Both the position numbers and the translations under genes were made by a program. The notes beneath the pieces are model-generated. The model saw only the letters and a program-made list of their open reading frames with translations, did not search any database and was not told where the DNA came from. DNA of 64,000 nucleotides from G963717155 sp963717155 (GTDB taxonomy: Bacteria > Actinomycetota > Thermoleophilia > Gaiellales > JALYLC01): contig OY970326.1 in NCBI GenBank assembly GCA_963717155.1, positions 1,426,001 to 1,490,000 on the forward strand. The letters run 5' to 3'. Shown here piece by piece: positions 37,966-46,325 of this stretch. How positions within the stretch are numbered: position 1 is the stretch's first letter; every line of letters starts with the position of its first letter.

Positions 37966-38448
37966 ATGGATGTCCTGGTCCTCATAGACAAGCTCGACCA
38001 GCTGGTGCACGAGGCCAAGGCGGTGCCACTGACCGACCAGGTCCGCATCGACCGCGAGGAGATCTGGGAGATCCTCGACCAGATGCGGGCGACGATCCCC
38101 GAGGAGATCAAGCAGGCGCGCTGGATCGTCAAGGAGCGCCAGGAGATGCTCGGCGAGGCCAAGCGCGAGGCCGAGCGGTTGATCAACGAGGCACGTGAGC
38201 AGGCGGCGCAACTGGCGTCTCAGCAGGAGATCGTGCGCCTTGCGGAGCGTCAGGCCGCCGAGCTCATGGCCGAGGCCCGCCGGCGCGAGCGCGAGGTGCG
38301 GCTCGGCGCGGAGGACTACGCCGACGAGATCCTCTCCACGCTCGAGACGAATCTCGGGCGCTTCCTGTCGGCCGTCCAGCGAGGCCGCGAGCAGCTGCAG
38401 CAGCGCACCTCCGACCGCACCCAGGCCGGTGAGCCGGTCGAGCGTTAA
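37966..38448 (+). CDS. coiled-coil DivIVA/AtpF-like protein
   Basis: A 160-residue charged helical protein: MDVLVLIDKLDQLVHEAKAV, then DREEIWEILDQMRATIPEEI, then long Ala/Glu/Arg heptads (EAKREAERLINEAREQAAQL). The coiled coil covers about residues 55-150. Proteins of this kind occur beside coaD and yceD in many actinobacteria; some are described as DivIVA-like or ATPase-b-like cell-division or structural proteins. No enzymatic motif is present. The exact role is unknown. The frame is intact. Confidence 0.75.
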   Translation: MDVLVLIDKLDQLVHEAKAVPLTDQVRIDREEIWEILDQMRATIPEEIKQARWIVKERQEMLGEAKREAERLINEAREQAAQLASQQEIVRLAERQAAELMAEARRREREVRLGAEDYADEILSTLETNLGRFLSAVQRGREQLQQRTSDRTQAGEPVER

Positions 38449-38502
38449 ATAAATATTGGCATCTAGCGGAATCCGCCGAACGCGGCTAGCGTTACCTGGT
38501 AC

Positions 38503-38622
38503 GTGCCGCGTTTTCTCTGCATCCTGCTCGGTCGCCACGCGCTGGCGCTCAAGCTCATGCTGCGCCATGACGGACAGTTCGTGTCTGTCGCGCGCTGCGT
38601 GAGCTGCGGCGCCGGACACTGA
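38503..38622 (+). CDS. candidate 39-aa CxxC microprotein
   Basis: GTG at 38503 opens a short frame, VPRFLCILLGRHALALKLML, ending with HDGQFVSVARCVSCGAGH and a TGA at 38620-38622. The end carries a CxxC pair and the start is hydrophobic/basic. A TAGCGT box lies ten bases upstream. The frame ends 14 bases before the yceD start. It could instead be the untranslated leader of yceD-rpmF; coding is not proven. Confidence 0.35.
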   Translation: MPRFLCILLGRHALALKLMLRHDGQFVSVARCVSCGAGH

Positions 38623-38636
38623 CCGCCGAACACGCC

Positions 38637-39146
38637 GTGTGCGCCAAGCTCGACCTGCGCTCGTTTCCGCTCAGCGCCGGACAGGCGACGCGGATCCCCG
38701 TCCTGCTCGAGCTACAGCGGTTCACGCTCGCAGGCGACTCCTACGACCCGCTTCCCGCGAAGGTCGAGGGTGAGCTTCAGATCACGCGCCTCGCGTCGGG
38801 GCTGCTGTTCGACCTGCATTTCCGCGCGCCGACGTTCGGCCCGTGCCAGCGCTGTCTCGGCGAGGCGCGGATCGACGTCGAGGTCGAGAGCCGGGAGTAC
38901 CAGGCCGACGCGCCGGAGCTCGGGGCAGAGGACGACATGACGACGCCGTACCTCACCGGCGAGCTGCTCGACCTCGACCGCTGGGCGCACGATGCGCTGC
39001 TGCTCGCGATGCCCCTGCGTGTGCTGTGCCGCGAGGATTGCGCGGGACTGTGCCCGACGTGCGGGACCGATCTGAACAACGGGACGTGCGACTGCGTCGT
39101 CACGACGGTCGACGACCGCTGGTCAGCGCTGCGCGATCTCCTGTAG
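38637..39146 (+). CDS. yceD: YceD-family (DUF177) protein
   Basis: A 169-residue protein of the DUF177 family, which is nearly always encoded just before rpmF and is linked to 23S rRNA metabolism in E. coli and plants. Typical features are FGPCQRCLGEARIDVEVESR (first CxxC), the acidic middle and the C-terminal CREDCAGLCPTCGTDLNNGT with its CxxC pairs. The GTG at 38637 is the best start. The frame is intact. Confidence 0.88.
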   Translation: MCAKLDLRSFPLSAGQATRIPVLLELQRFTLAGDSYDPLPAKVEGELQITRLASGLLFDLHFRAPTFGPCQRCLGEARIDVEVESREYQADAPELGAEDDMTTPYLTGELLDLDRWAHDALLLAMPLRVLCREDCAGLCPTCGTDLNNGTCDCVVTTVDDRWSALRDLL

Positions 39147-39213
39147 TACCCTCCCCGATTGCCGGAGCGCTCTTCGGCGCTATTCGTGTGCCGTCGACTC
39201 CTGAGAGCTCCCA

Positions 39214-39393
39214 ATGGCCGTTCCCAAACGTAAGACGTCAAAGTCCCGTCGCGATCTGCGTCGTCACCAGCACGGCATCGAGCTGGTGGCCCTGAACAGC
39301 TGCCCGCAGTGCGGCAGCCCGCGCCGGCCCCATCACATGTGCCCCACGTGCAAGACGTACAAGGGGCGCGAGATCGAGCCGCTGGCAACATGA
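39214..39393 (+). CDS. rpmF: 50S ribosomal protein L32
   Basis: A 59-residue large-subunit protein. MAVPKRKTSKSRRDLRR is the invariant N-terminus, and CPQCGSPRRPHHMCPTC carries four zinc cysteines. It has a 67-base leader containing a GC hairpin. The stop TGA overlaps the plsX ATG, giving the conserved yceD-rpmF-plsX order. Confidence 0.95.
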   Translation: MAVPKRKTSKSRRDLRRHQHGIELVALNSCPQCGSPRRPHHMCPTCKTYKGREIEPLAT

Positions 39394-40418
39394 CTGGGCC
39401 CCTCACCGTCGCGCTCGACGCGATGGGGGGAGACCACGCGCCGCGCGAGACCGTCGCCGGTGCAGTTCAGGCGGCCGCGACCGGGGGCGTGCGAGTCCTC
39501 CTCTGCGGACCCGAGGAGGCGCTGCTCGGCGAGCTCGGCGGCGAGCTGCCCCCGGGAGTCGACATCGTGCACGCGCCGCAGGTGATCGGTGCGAACGAGG
39601 AGGCCGCGTTCGCCGTACGCGCGAAGCCCGACTCCTCGCTCGTCCAGTGCTGCCGCGCGGTCAGGGAGGGTGGCGCGGTCGCTGCCGTCTCGGCAGGCTC
39701 GACGGGGGCGATGATGGCCGCGTCGCTGATGCACATGCGCCGGATCGAGGGGGTCCTGCGCCCGGCGATCGTGCAGCCGATTCCGTCCGCGCGAGGCGTC
39801 GTCGTGCTCGTCGACTGCGGGGCGAACGCCGATCCCCGCGCCGAGCACCTCCTGCAGTTCGCGTACATGGGATCGGCCTTCGCCACGGCGATCCTGAACG
39901 TGCGGACACCATCGATCGGCCTGCTCTCGATCGGCGAGGAGGCCGGCAAGGGCAACGTGCTGACGCAGGAGGCCCATGCGCTGCTGGCCGCGGCGGAGGA
40001 CCTCGACTTCCGCGGGAACGTCGAGGGGCGGGACATCCCCCGTGGCACCACCGACGTCGTCGTCTGCGACGGGTTCACCGGGAACGTGACGCTGAAGGCG
40101 ATGGAGGGCGCTGCCGAGTTCCTGTTGCGCGAGATCCGCCAGGCCGCGCATTCGGGCATCCGCGCCCGCATCGGCGCGGGCCTGTTCAAGCACGCACTGC
40201 AGCCGCTCCGCGACAGGATCGATCCCGAGGGCTACGGCGGCGCGTACCTCGTCGGTCTCCGCGGACTCTCGGTGATCGCACACGGCAGCTCCTCTCGGGT
40301 CGCTATCCGGAACGCCATCCTGCATGGTGCGAACGGCGCGCGGAACCAGGTCGTGGAGCGCTTGACCGAGCAGCTCGGCCGTGGCGCACGCGCCGCAGCC
40401 GAGGCGCCCGCGGGCTGA
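39390..40418 (+). CDS. plsX: phosphate acyltransferase PlsX
   Basis: PlsX converts acyl-ACP to acyl-phosphate for phospholipid synthesis. The 342-residue protein starts VALDAMGGDHAPRETVAGAV and contains AVSAGSTGAMMAASL, LVDCGANADPRAEHLLQFA, SIGEEAGKGNVLTQEAHALL and VVCDGFTGNVTLKAMEG. It lies next to acpP, its substrate carrier; the fabH-fabD-fabG genes often found between plsX and acpP are absent here. The frame is intact. Confidence 0.94.
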   Translation: MTGPLTVALDAMGGDHAPRETVAGAVQAAATGGVRVLLCGPEEALLGELGGELPPGVDIVHAPQVIGANEEAAFAVRAKPDSSLVQCCRAVREGGAVAAVSAGSTGAMMAASLMHMRRIEGVLRPAIVQPIPSARGVVVLVDCGANADPRAEHLLQFAYMGSAFATAILNVRTPSIGLLSIGEEAGKGNVLTQEAHALLAAAEDLDFRGNVEGRDIPRGTTDVVVCDGFTGNVTLKAMEGAAEFLLREIRQAAHSGIRARIGAGLFKHALQPLRDRIDPEGYGGAYLVGLRGLSVIAHGSSSRVAIRNAILHGANGARNQVVERLTEQLGRGARAAAEAPAG

Positions 40419-40477
40419 TAGAGTCGCGCCGCTTCTCACACGAGAGGCCGCGCACCGACCAATCAGGGAGGAGGCCG

Positions 40478-40723
40478 ATGGCGACGCAAGAGGAGATCTT
40501 CGAGCAGGTCAAGGGGATCCTGTCGCAGCAGCTCGGTGTCGACGAGGACGAGGTGACGATCGATTCGTCGTTCCAGGGCGACCTGGACGCCGACTCGCTG
40601 GATCTCGTCGAGCTGATCATGGAGCTCGAGGACCAGTTCGGGATCAAGATCACCGACGACGAGGCCCAGAAGCTCGGCACGGTCGGCCAGGCGGTCGACT
40701 TCGTGCTCGCGCACCAGAGCTAG
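40478..40723 (+). CDS. acpP: acyl carrier protein
   Basis: An 81-residue acidic protein that carries fatty acyl chains on phosphopantetheine. The attachment site is Ser40 in DLDADSLDLVELIMELEDQF, and FGIKITDDEAQKLGTVG is the usual third helix region. A good Shine-Dalgarno run (GGGAGGAGG, about 40466-40474) precedes the ATG at 40478, in contrast to the leaderless genes. Confidence 0.95.
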   Translation: MATQEEIFEQVKGILSQQLGVDEDEVTIDSSFQGDLDADSLDLVELIMELEDQFGIKITDDEAQKLGTVGQAVDFVLAHQS

Positions 40724-40729
40724 CTCCGC

Positions 40730-41398
40730 ATGGATGAGCTCCGGGCGCTCGTCGCAGCGCTTCCACCGGAGCTCGCTCGTCGCGCCTTCACCCACACCTC
40801 GTGGACGGAGGATCGGGCCGAGAGCTACGAACGGCTGGAGTTCCTCGGGGACGGCGTGCTCGGACTCGCCGTCGCCGAGGAGCTCTGCCGTCGGTATCCC
40901 GACGCGGAGGAGGGGCGGCTCGCGAAGCTTCGGGCTCACGTCGTGTCACGTCGCTCGTGTGCGGTCGTCGCACGCGTGCTCGACCTGGGGTCCGAGTTCG
41001 AGCGCGAGCGTGAGCGACGGAACGCCGATCGCGCCGGACTCGGCACGAACCGGAACGTGCTGGCCGCGCTGCTCGAGGCGGTGATCGGTGCGGCGTTCGT
41101 CGAGTTCGGCTACGACCGGACCGCCTCGGCGGTCGTCGATGCGTTCCACGAGCGCATCGCATACGCCTCCGAGACGTACGTCGACCACAAGACGGAGCTG
41201 CAGGAACAGGGGGCACGTCAGGGTCGCTCCGTAAGCTATGCCCTGATGGAGTCCACGGGCCCGCCGCACCGCCGTCGATTCACGACCGTCGCACTCGTCG
41301 GCGGCGTCGCCTACGGCACGGGCAGCGGCTCCTCGAAGAAGGCGTCCGAGCAGGCTGCAGCGCGTGAGGCGCTCGCCCGGATCGAGGGCGAGGCGTAG
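40730..41398 (+). CDS. rnc: ribonuclease III
   Basis: Cleaves double-stranded RNA in rRNA and mRNA processing. ERLEFLGDGVLGLAVAEELC is the signature loop with catalytic Glu and Asp; NVLAALLEAVIGAAFVEFG holds the second acidic pair. The C-terminal dsRNA-binding domain covers about residues 145-220 (KTELQEQGARQGRSVSYAL, then SSKKASEQAAAREAL). It is 222 residues. The acpP-rnc-smc-ftsY order is classical. Confidence 0.94.
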   Translation: MDELRALVAALPPELARRAFTHTSWTEDRAESYERLEFLGDGVLGLAVAEELCRRYPDAEEGRLAKLRAHVVSRRSCAVVARVLDLGSEFERERERRNADRAGLGTNRNVLAALLEAVIGAAFVEFGYDRTASAVVDAFHERIAYASETYVDHKTELQEQGARQGRSVSYALMESTGPPHRRRFTTVALVGGVAYGTGSGSSKKASEQAAAREALARIEGEA

Positions 41399-41401
41399 CC
41401 C

Positions 41402-44400
41402 ATGCACCTGAGCGCCCTCAGGCTCCGCGGCTTCAAGTCGTTCCCCGAGCAGATCGAGCTGCAGTTCTTCCCGGGCGTCGCCGTGATCGTCGGACCGAAC
41501 GGATCCGGCAAGTCGAACATCTCGGACTCGCTGCAGTGGGCGATGGCGGCAGCCGCCCCCAGCACGCTCCGGGCGAGCGCCGGAACCGACGTGCTGTTCG
41601 CCGGAACGGACGCGCGTCCCGCGGCGGGTGTGTGCGAGGTCGAGCTCGTGCTCGACAACTCGGACGGTGCGTTCGAGCTCCCGCACGGCGAGATCTCGGT
41701 GATGCGCCGCCTGCATCGCGACGGAGCATCCGAGTACCTGCTCGGTCGACGTGCCGTGCGCCGTCTCGAGGTGCAGGAGGCGCTTGCGGACGCGGGCCTC
41801 GGACGCGATCTCCACTGCGTGATCTCGCAGGGAAGCGTCGACGAGGTGCTGCTCGCCCGTCCCGAGGAGCGCCGCGCCCTGATCGAGGAGGCTGCCGGTC
41901 TCGGCAAGTACCAGCGGCGCCGACGCCGAGCGAGGGCGCGGCTGGGCCGCGTGCGCATCGATCTCGAGCGCGCGAGCGATATCGAGCGCGAGATCCAGCG
42001 GCGACTGCGCCCCCTGCAGCTGCAGGCGACGGCGGCCGAGCGTGCCGAGGTGATCCGACAGCAGGCCGCGGAGGCCCGGCTCAAGCTGCTGGCCTCCGAG
42101 GCCGCTGCGACGCGTCGACGTCGAGCAACGCTTGCGACCGAGCGCGAGCAGGCGCGCGCCGTGCGCGACTCGCTGTCCGAGGCTGCGGCGGCGACGCGAG
42201 CGCGGCGGGAACGTGCCGAGGTGGAGCTCGCCGGTCTCGCAGCCGAGCAGGAGCGCGCATCTGCACGCGCGTGGGGGCTCGCGTCGAGCCTCGAGCGGCT
42301 GTCCGATCGCCGCACCGCGCTGTCCGAGCGGCTGGCCGAGGCCGGCCGGGACGCCGACCGCGAGGCGCGCGCCGCCGTCGCGTTCGAGCAGGAGTCGAGC
42401 ACCGCGCGTGCCGACGCGAAGCGCGCCGCGGACGAGGCCGCGACTCTCGTCGCCGAGGCCGAGCATGCGGATCCGCGTGACGATGCTGCCCTCGCGGCCG
42501 CGACGAAGCTCGCGGAGGATGCGCTCGAGACCGCCCTCGCGGCTCGGCGGGCCGCCGGCGACAGCGAGGCCGAGGCCCAGCGGGCGCGCGCGGATCTGGA
42601 GCGCACGCACGCGCGCATCGAGACCCTCGCGGCGGAGCTCGCCGCGCTCGCGATGCACGACGCGGAGGCTCAGGCGACGCTCGCGCCGCTCGCCGAGGCC
42701 GTCGCGGAGACGGCTCCGCGTGCCGGCGAAACGCGCGACGCGCTCGCGCGCAGCGAGCTCCGCCGCGCCGAGACCGCGGACGAGCTCGAGCGTGTCCGCA
42801 CGCTCGAGGGCGAGCAGCGGGTCGAAGCTGGTGCCGCGGCCGCGAGGCTCGCCGGAGCCGAGGCGCGAGCGCGGGCGCTCGAGTCGGCCGTCGCACGCGG
42901 CGACGGGCTCGCACCGGCGGCGCGGCTGCTGGCGGGAAGGGCTGCGCTCGCACACGAGCTCGTCGAGCCCGAGGCCGGCCTCGAGGCGGCTGTGGCCGCC
43001 GTGCTCGCGCGCCGCGCGGGGACCGCGGTCGCCGCCGATCTCGACGCCGCGCTCGCACTGCTCGCCGACACCGACCTCGAGGGCGCGAGCATCGCGATTC
43101 CGCACGAGCGCGCACCCGGTCGCTCGAGCGGGCCGGGGCTCGAACCACTCGCCGCACATTGCACGCTCGCCGCCGGCGCTCCGGCCGATCTGCTGGACGG
43201 CGCGTGGCTGGCCGACGACGTGCGCGCTCTGCGGACGCTCGGCTCCGGCATCGCAGTGACGCGCGACGGGCTCGGCTACGACGCCGACCTCGGTGTCGCG
43301 TTCCGCGGAGGCGCCGCGGGGCAGGCCGACGCGCTCGCCGCGCGCCGTGAGCTGGCCGAGGCGCGCGACCACGAGCGCGAGGCGCGTGGCGCGCACGAGC
43401 TCGCGCAGGTGTCGGCCGGCGAGCTGGCGCGCGAGCGCGAGGCGTCCGAGCAGCGCGCGCGAGACGCTGCGGCGGAGGCCCGCGCCGCCGCCGACGCGGT
43501 CGTCGTTGCCGAGCGGGCCGAGCGAGCGGCCCAGGATGCGCACGAGCGTGCGCTCACCGACGCGGCTCGCACCTCCGAGCGACGCGAACGAGCGGAGGCC
43601 GAGAGCGTCGAGCTGCGCGGCTCTGCGACGCTCGCCGCTGACCGGCTGACCGAGCTCGCGGCGTCGGCGGCCAGGGCAGCCGAGCACGCGGGCACCACCG
43701 ACGCCGCGCATCGCGCGGCGGCAGCCGAGCGTGCCGCGCTCGCCTCTGCCGTCGCCGAGCGGCGGGCGCGCGCTGCGGCGCTGCGCGAGCGCGCGCGCGC
43801 CGCCGGCGAGGAGGCCGAGCGACGATCGGTGGCGGCCGAGCAGTCCGACGCTGCAGCCCGGAGCGCGCGGGCACGGAGCGAGTTCCTCGCCACGCTCGCC
43901 GGGCGCGCCGACCGGCTCGAGGCGATCCTCGCCGCGTGCGCGGACGCAGGCGAACAGGCCCGTCGGCCCGCCGCCGAGAGCGTGCGCGCGTTCGAACGAC
44001 GCGCGGCCGAGCTGTCCGCCGAGCTCACCGCGTGCGGAACCGAGGAGGCGGCACGCGACGCGGAGCTGCGCTCCGCCGATGCGCGAACCACCGCGCTCGA
44101 GGTGGAGCACGCACAGCTGGACGAGCGGCTCGGGGACGTGCGACGGCGCGCCCGCGAGCTCGCCGAGCAGCACGGGTTGACGATCATCGATGCCGTCGAG
44201 CCGCTGGCGCCGGACGAGGAGTCGGCTCTCGCGGCGCGCCTCGACCGTCTCGAGCGTCGGCGCGCCGAGCTCGGAGCCGTCAACCCGCTCGCCCGCGAGC
44301 AGTACGAGGAGGAGCGCGCTCGCTCGGAGGACGTCAGCACGCAGATCGCCGACCTCCAGCAGGCCGTCGGCGAGCTCGACCGCCTGATCGCCGAGCTCTC

Positions 44401-44905
44401 GAGCACGATCGACGAACGCTTCAGCGAGACCTACAGCAAGGTCGAGCAGGGCTTCGCCGACGCGGTCGAGACGCTGTTCCCGGGAGGACGCGGCAGGCTG
44501 ACGCTGTGCGCCGGGGAATCCCTTGAAGACAATCCGGAGCCCGGCGAGCCGGGAATCGAGCTCGAGGTCCATCCGCGCGGCAAGCGGCTGACGTCGCTCA
44601 ACCTGCTGTCGGGCGGTGAGCGCGCGCTCGCCGCCCTGGCGTTCCTGTTCGCGCTCGCGTTCGCCCGTCCCTGCCCGTTCTACGTGCTCGACGAGGTCGA
44701 CGCGGCCCTCGACGATGCCAACATCGAGCGCTTCCTCGAGCTCGTCGAGCGCGAGCGGACACGCGCCCAGTTCGTGATCATCACGCACCAGAAGCGGACG
44801 ATGGACGTCGCCGACGTGCTGTACGGCGTCTCGATGGCGGGCGATGGCATCTCGCGCGTGCTCTCGCGCCGCGTCCCCAGCGGCGACGCGTCGCTCGTCG
44901 AGTGA
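41402..44905 (+). CDS. smc: chromosome segregation protein SMC
   Basis: The 1167-residue condensin ATPase that acts with ScpA and ScpB, encoded at 5490-6841. Walker A is VIVGPNGSGKSNISDSLQWA; long Ala/Glu/Arg coiled coils flank a hinge around residues 490-640; the C-terminal head has the ABC signature NLLSGGERALAALAFLFALA and Walker B FYVLDEVDAALDDAN. The frame is intact over 3.5 kb, which shows that the sequence here is reliable. It overlaps ftsY by four bases. Confidence 0.95.
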   Translation: MHLSALRLRGFKSFPEQIELQFFPGVAVIVGPNGSGKSNISDSLQWAMAAAAPSTLRASAGTDVLFAGTDARPAAGVCEVELVLDNSDGAFELPHGEISVMRRLHRDGASEYLLGRRAVRRLEVQEALADAGLGRDLHCVISQGSVDEVLLARPEERRALIEEAAGLGKYQRRRRRARARLGRVRIDLERASDIEREIQRRLRPLQLQATAAERAEVIRQQAAEARLKLLASEAAATRRRRATLATEREQARAVRDSLSEAAAATRARRERAEVELAGLAAEQERASARAWGLASSLERLSDRRTALSERLAEAGRDADREARAAVAFEQESSTARADAKRAADEAATLVAEAEHADPRDDAALAAATKLAEDALETALAARRAAGDSEAEAQRARADLERTHARIETLAAELAALAMHDAEAQATLAPLAEAVAETAPRAGETRDALARSELRRAETADELERVRTLEGEQRVEAGAAAARLAGAEARARALESAVARGDGLAPAARLLAGRAALAHELVEPEAGLEAAVAAVLARRAGTAVAADLDAALALLADTDLEGASIAIPHERAPGRSSGPGLEPLAAHCTLAAGAPADLLDGAWLADDVRALRTLGSGIAVTRDGLGYDADLGVAFRGGAAGQADALAARRELAEARDHEREARGAHELAQVSAGELAREREASEQRARDAAAEARAAADAVVVAERAERAAQDAHERALTDAARTSERRERAEAESVELRGSATLAADRLTELAASAARAAEHAGTTDAAHRAAAAERAALASAVAERRARAAALRERARAAGEEAERRSVAAEQSDAAARSARARSEFLATLAGRADRLEAILAACADAGEQARRPAAESVRAFERRAAELSAELTACGTEEAARDAELRSADARTTALEVEHAQLDERLGDVRRRARELAEQHGLTIIDAVEPLAPDEESALAARLDRLERRRAELGAVNPLAREQYEEERARSEDVSTQIADLQQAVGELDRLIAELSSTIDERFSETYSKVEQGFADAVETLFPGGRGRLTLCAGESLEDNPEPGEPGIELEVHPRGKRLTSLNLLSGGERALAALAFLFALAFARPCPFYVLDEVDAALDDANIERFLELVERERTRAQFVIITHQKRTMDVADVLYGVSMAGDGISRVLSRRVPSGDASLVE

Positions 44906-45897
44906 CGGACGGCTGGGAGGGGGCGTTCCTCGGGGTCGGCGGTTCGGGTGCCGCCACCGGGAGTTCGGCTGCCGAGAGCGGCGGCGGGTGGTTCTCGCGT
45001 CTGCGGGAGAATCTCCGCCGCTCGAGCCGTGCGCTCGCGCAGGGGCTCGCAGAGGTCGCGTTCGATCCGCAGGATGCCGGTGTCTGGGAACGCCTGGAGG
45101 AGGCGCTCCTGCTCGCGGACGTGGGCGTGCCGGCCACGGTGGTGATCGTGGAGCGGCTCGAGGCGGAGGCCGCCGCCGGTCGCCTGCAGGGTGCCGAGGC
45201 GCTCGGCGACGCCCTGCGCGACGTCATCGCGACGATGCTCGAGACCGAGCCCGATCGCCGCAAGATCGACGTGCGCGCGCGGCCGGCGGTCGTGCTCCTG
45301 GTCGGTGTCAACGGCACGGGCAAGACGACCACCATCGGGAAGCTGGCCTACCGCCTGCACGAGGCGGGCGCGAGCGTCGTGATCGGCGCCGCCGACACGT
45401 TCCGTGCGGCGGCGGCGGAGCAGCTCGAGACCTGGGCCTCGCGCGCCTCGGCCGACTTCGTCGGATCGACCGGCGGCGCGGATCCGGCCGCCGTGGCGTT
45501 CGACGCCGTGTCGGCCGGCGAGGCGCGCGGGCGCGACGTCGTGATCATCGACACCGCCGGCCGGCTGCACACGCAGGAGCACCTGATGGAGGAGCTCTCC
45601 AAGGTGCGGCGGGTCGTCGCCCAGCGGCTCCCCGGCGCGCCGCACGAGACGCTCTTGACCATCGACGCGACGACCGGTCAGAACGGCCTGCAGCAGGCCC
45701 GTCGCTTCGCGGCTGCAACCGACGTGACCGGCATCGTCCTGACGAAGCTCGACGGCAGTGCGAAGGGCGGAATCGCGATCGCCATCGCGCACGAGCTCGG
45801 CATTCCCATCAAGCTGATCGGGATCGGCGAGTCGCTGGAGGATCTGCGCCCGTTCGACCCGCAGGAGTTCGCACGGGCGCTGCTCGCGCCGTCATGA
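44902..45897 (+). CDS. ftsY: signal recognition particle receptor FtsY
   Basis: The SRP receptor GTPase for co-translational membrane targeting. The NG domain begins near residue 35; G1 is LLVGVNGTGKTTTIGKLAYR, with DTFRAAAAEQLETWA, IDTAGRLHTQEHLMEEL and LTKLDGSAKGGIAIAIAHEL. It is 331 residues with only a short glycine/serine-rich N-terminal tail rather than a long acidic A domain. The stop overlaps the stop of the convergent small membrane gene. Confidence 0.94.
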   Translation: MTDGWEGAFLGVGGSGAATGSSAAESGGGWFSRLRENLRRSSRALAQGLAEVAFDPQDAGVWERLEEALLLADVGVPATVVIVERLEAEAAAGRLQGAEALGDALRDVIATMLETEPDRRKIDVRARPAVVLLVGVNGTGKTTTIGKLAYRLHEAGASVVIGAADTFRAAAAEQLETWASRASADFVGSTGGADPAAVAFDAVSAGEARGRDVVIIDTAGRLHTQEHLMEELSKVRRVVAQRLPGAPHETLLTIDATTGQNGLQQARRFAAATDVTGIVLTKLDGSAKGGIAIAIAHELGIPIKLIGIGESLEDLRPFDPQEFARALLAPS

Positions 45898-46137
45898 CGC
45901 CGTGAGCCAGACGAGGACGGCGAGTGCGAGCGTTCCAGGAAGCGCGCCGAACACGTATGCGACGGTGGGCCATGGCCGCCTTCGTGCCGCGGAGCGGACC
46001 GCGAGAACGATGCAGAGCGCCCACGCGATGAGGGCCGGCGTGAAGAGATCGGCGATCCCGAGGGACTCCACTGCGACGAGCAACACGGCGGCGATCGCGA
46101 TCGCGACCGCCACGGGAGTTCGCAACAGCAGGTCCAC
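45892..46137 (-). CDS. small membrane protein, about three TM segments
   Basis: An 81-residue hydrophobic protein: PVAVAIAIAAVLLVAVESLG, then PALIAWALCIVLAVRSA, a basic loop RRRPWPTV, and FGALPGTLALAVLVWLTAS. This gives two to three membrane helices. No family is recognised. It converges on ftsY with a six-base overlap and is divergent from infC, with the two promoters in the same few bases. Confidence 0.6.
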   Translation of the reverse strand: MDLLLRTPVAVAIAIAAVLLVAVESLGIADLFTPALIAWALCIVLAVRSAARRRPWPTVAYVFGALPGTLALAVLVWLTAS

Positions 46138-46143
46138 GTTCGG

Positions 46144-46149
46144 TATGAT
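46144..46149 (+). promoter_or_regulatory. -10 box of infC operon
   Basis: TATGAT is a near-consensus -10 hexamer. It implies a leader of about 170 bases before the infC start, unusually long for this window. Confidence 0.5.
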
Positions 46150-46155
46150 TCATCT

Positions 46156-46325
46156 GTCAGCAAGCGGACACGTCACCCGTCGTCCCACCCGCCGACCGGC
46201 TTCGGCCGTGTCGCGACGGGTTCCGAGCTCGCAGGATCCCTGCAGCCCTCTGCCTTTCGAGGCCGGTCGGTGACGTCCGCGTTCATACCACAGAGGAGCA
46301 GGTTGATCGAAGCGGTGAAGCGGTC
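46156..46325 (+). promoter_or_regulatory. structured infC leader with alternative pairings
   Basis: The leader contains a UUCG-capped hairpin (CGGC TTCG GCCG, 46197-46208). The same 5' bases, GCCGACCGGC (46191-46200), can instead pair with GCCGGTCGGT (46262-46271), and GGACACGTCACC (46166-46177) faces GGTGACGTCC (46269-46278). Such exclusive pairings suggest translational or attenuation control, as known for infC-rpmI-rplT operons regulated by L20. The link to L20 is inference from gene order. Confidence 0.45.

Noticed and set aside
40946..44788. Very long open frame antisense to smc (over 1200 codons)
   Set aside because: High third-position GC keeps opposite frames open. The smc frame has complete family motifs; the antisense translation is low-complexity Arg/Ala/Gly.
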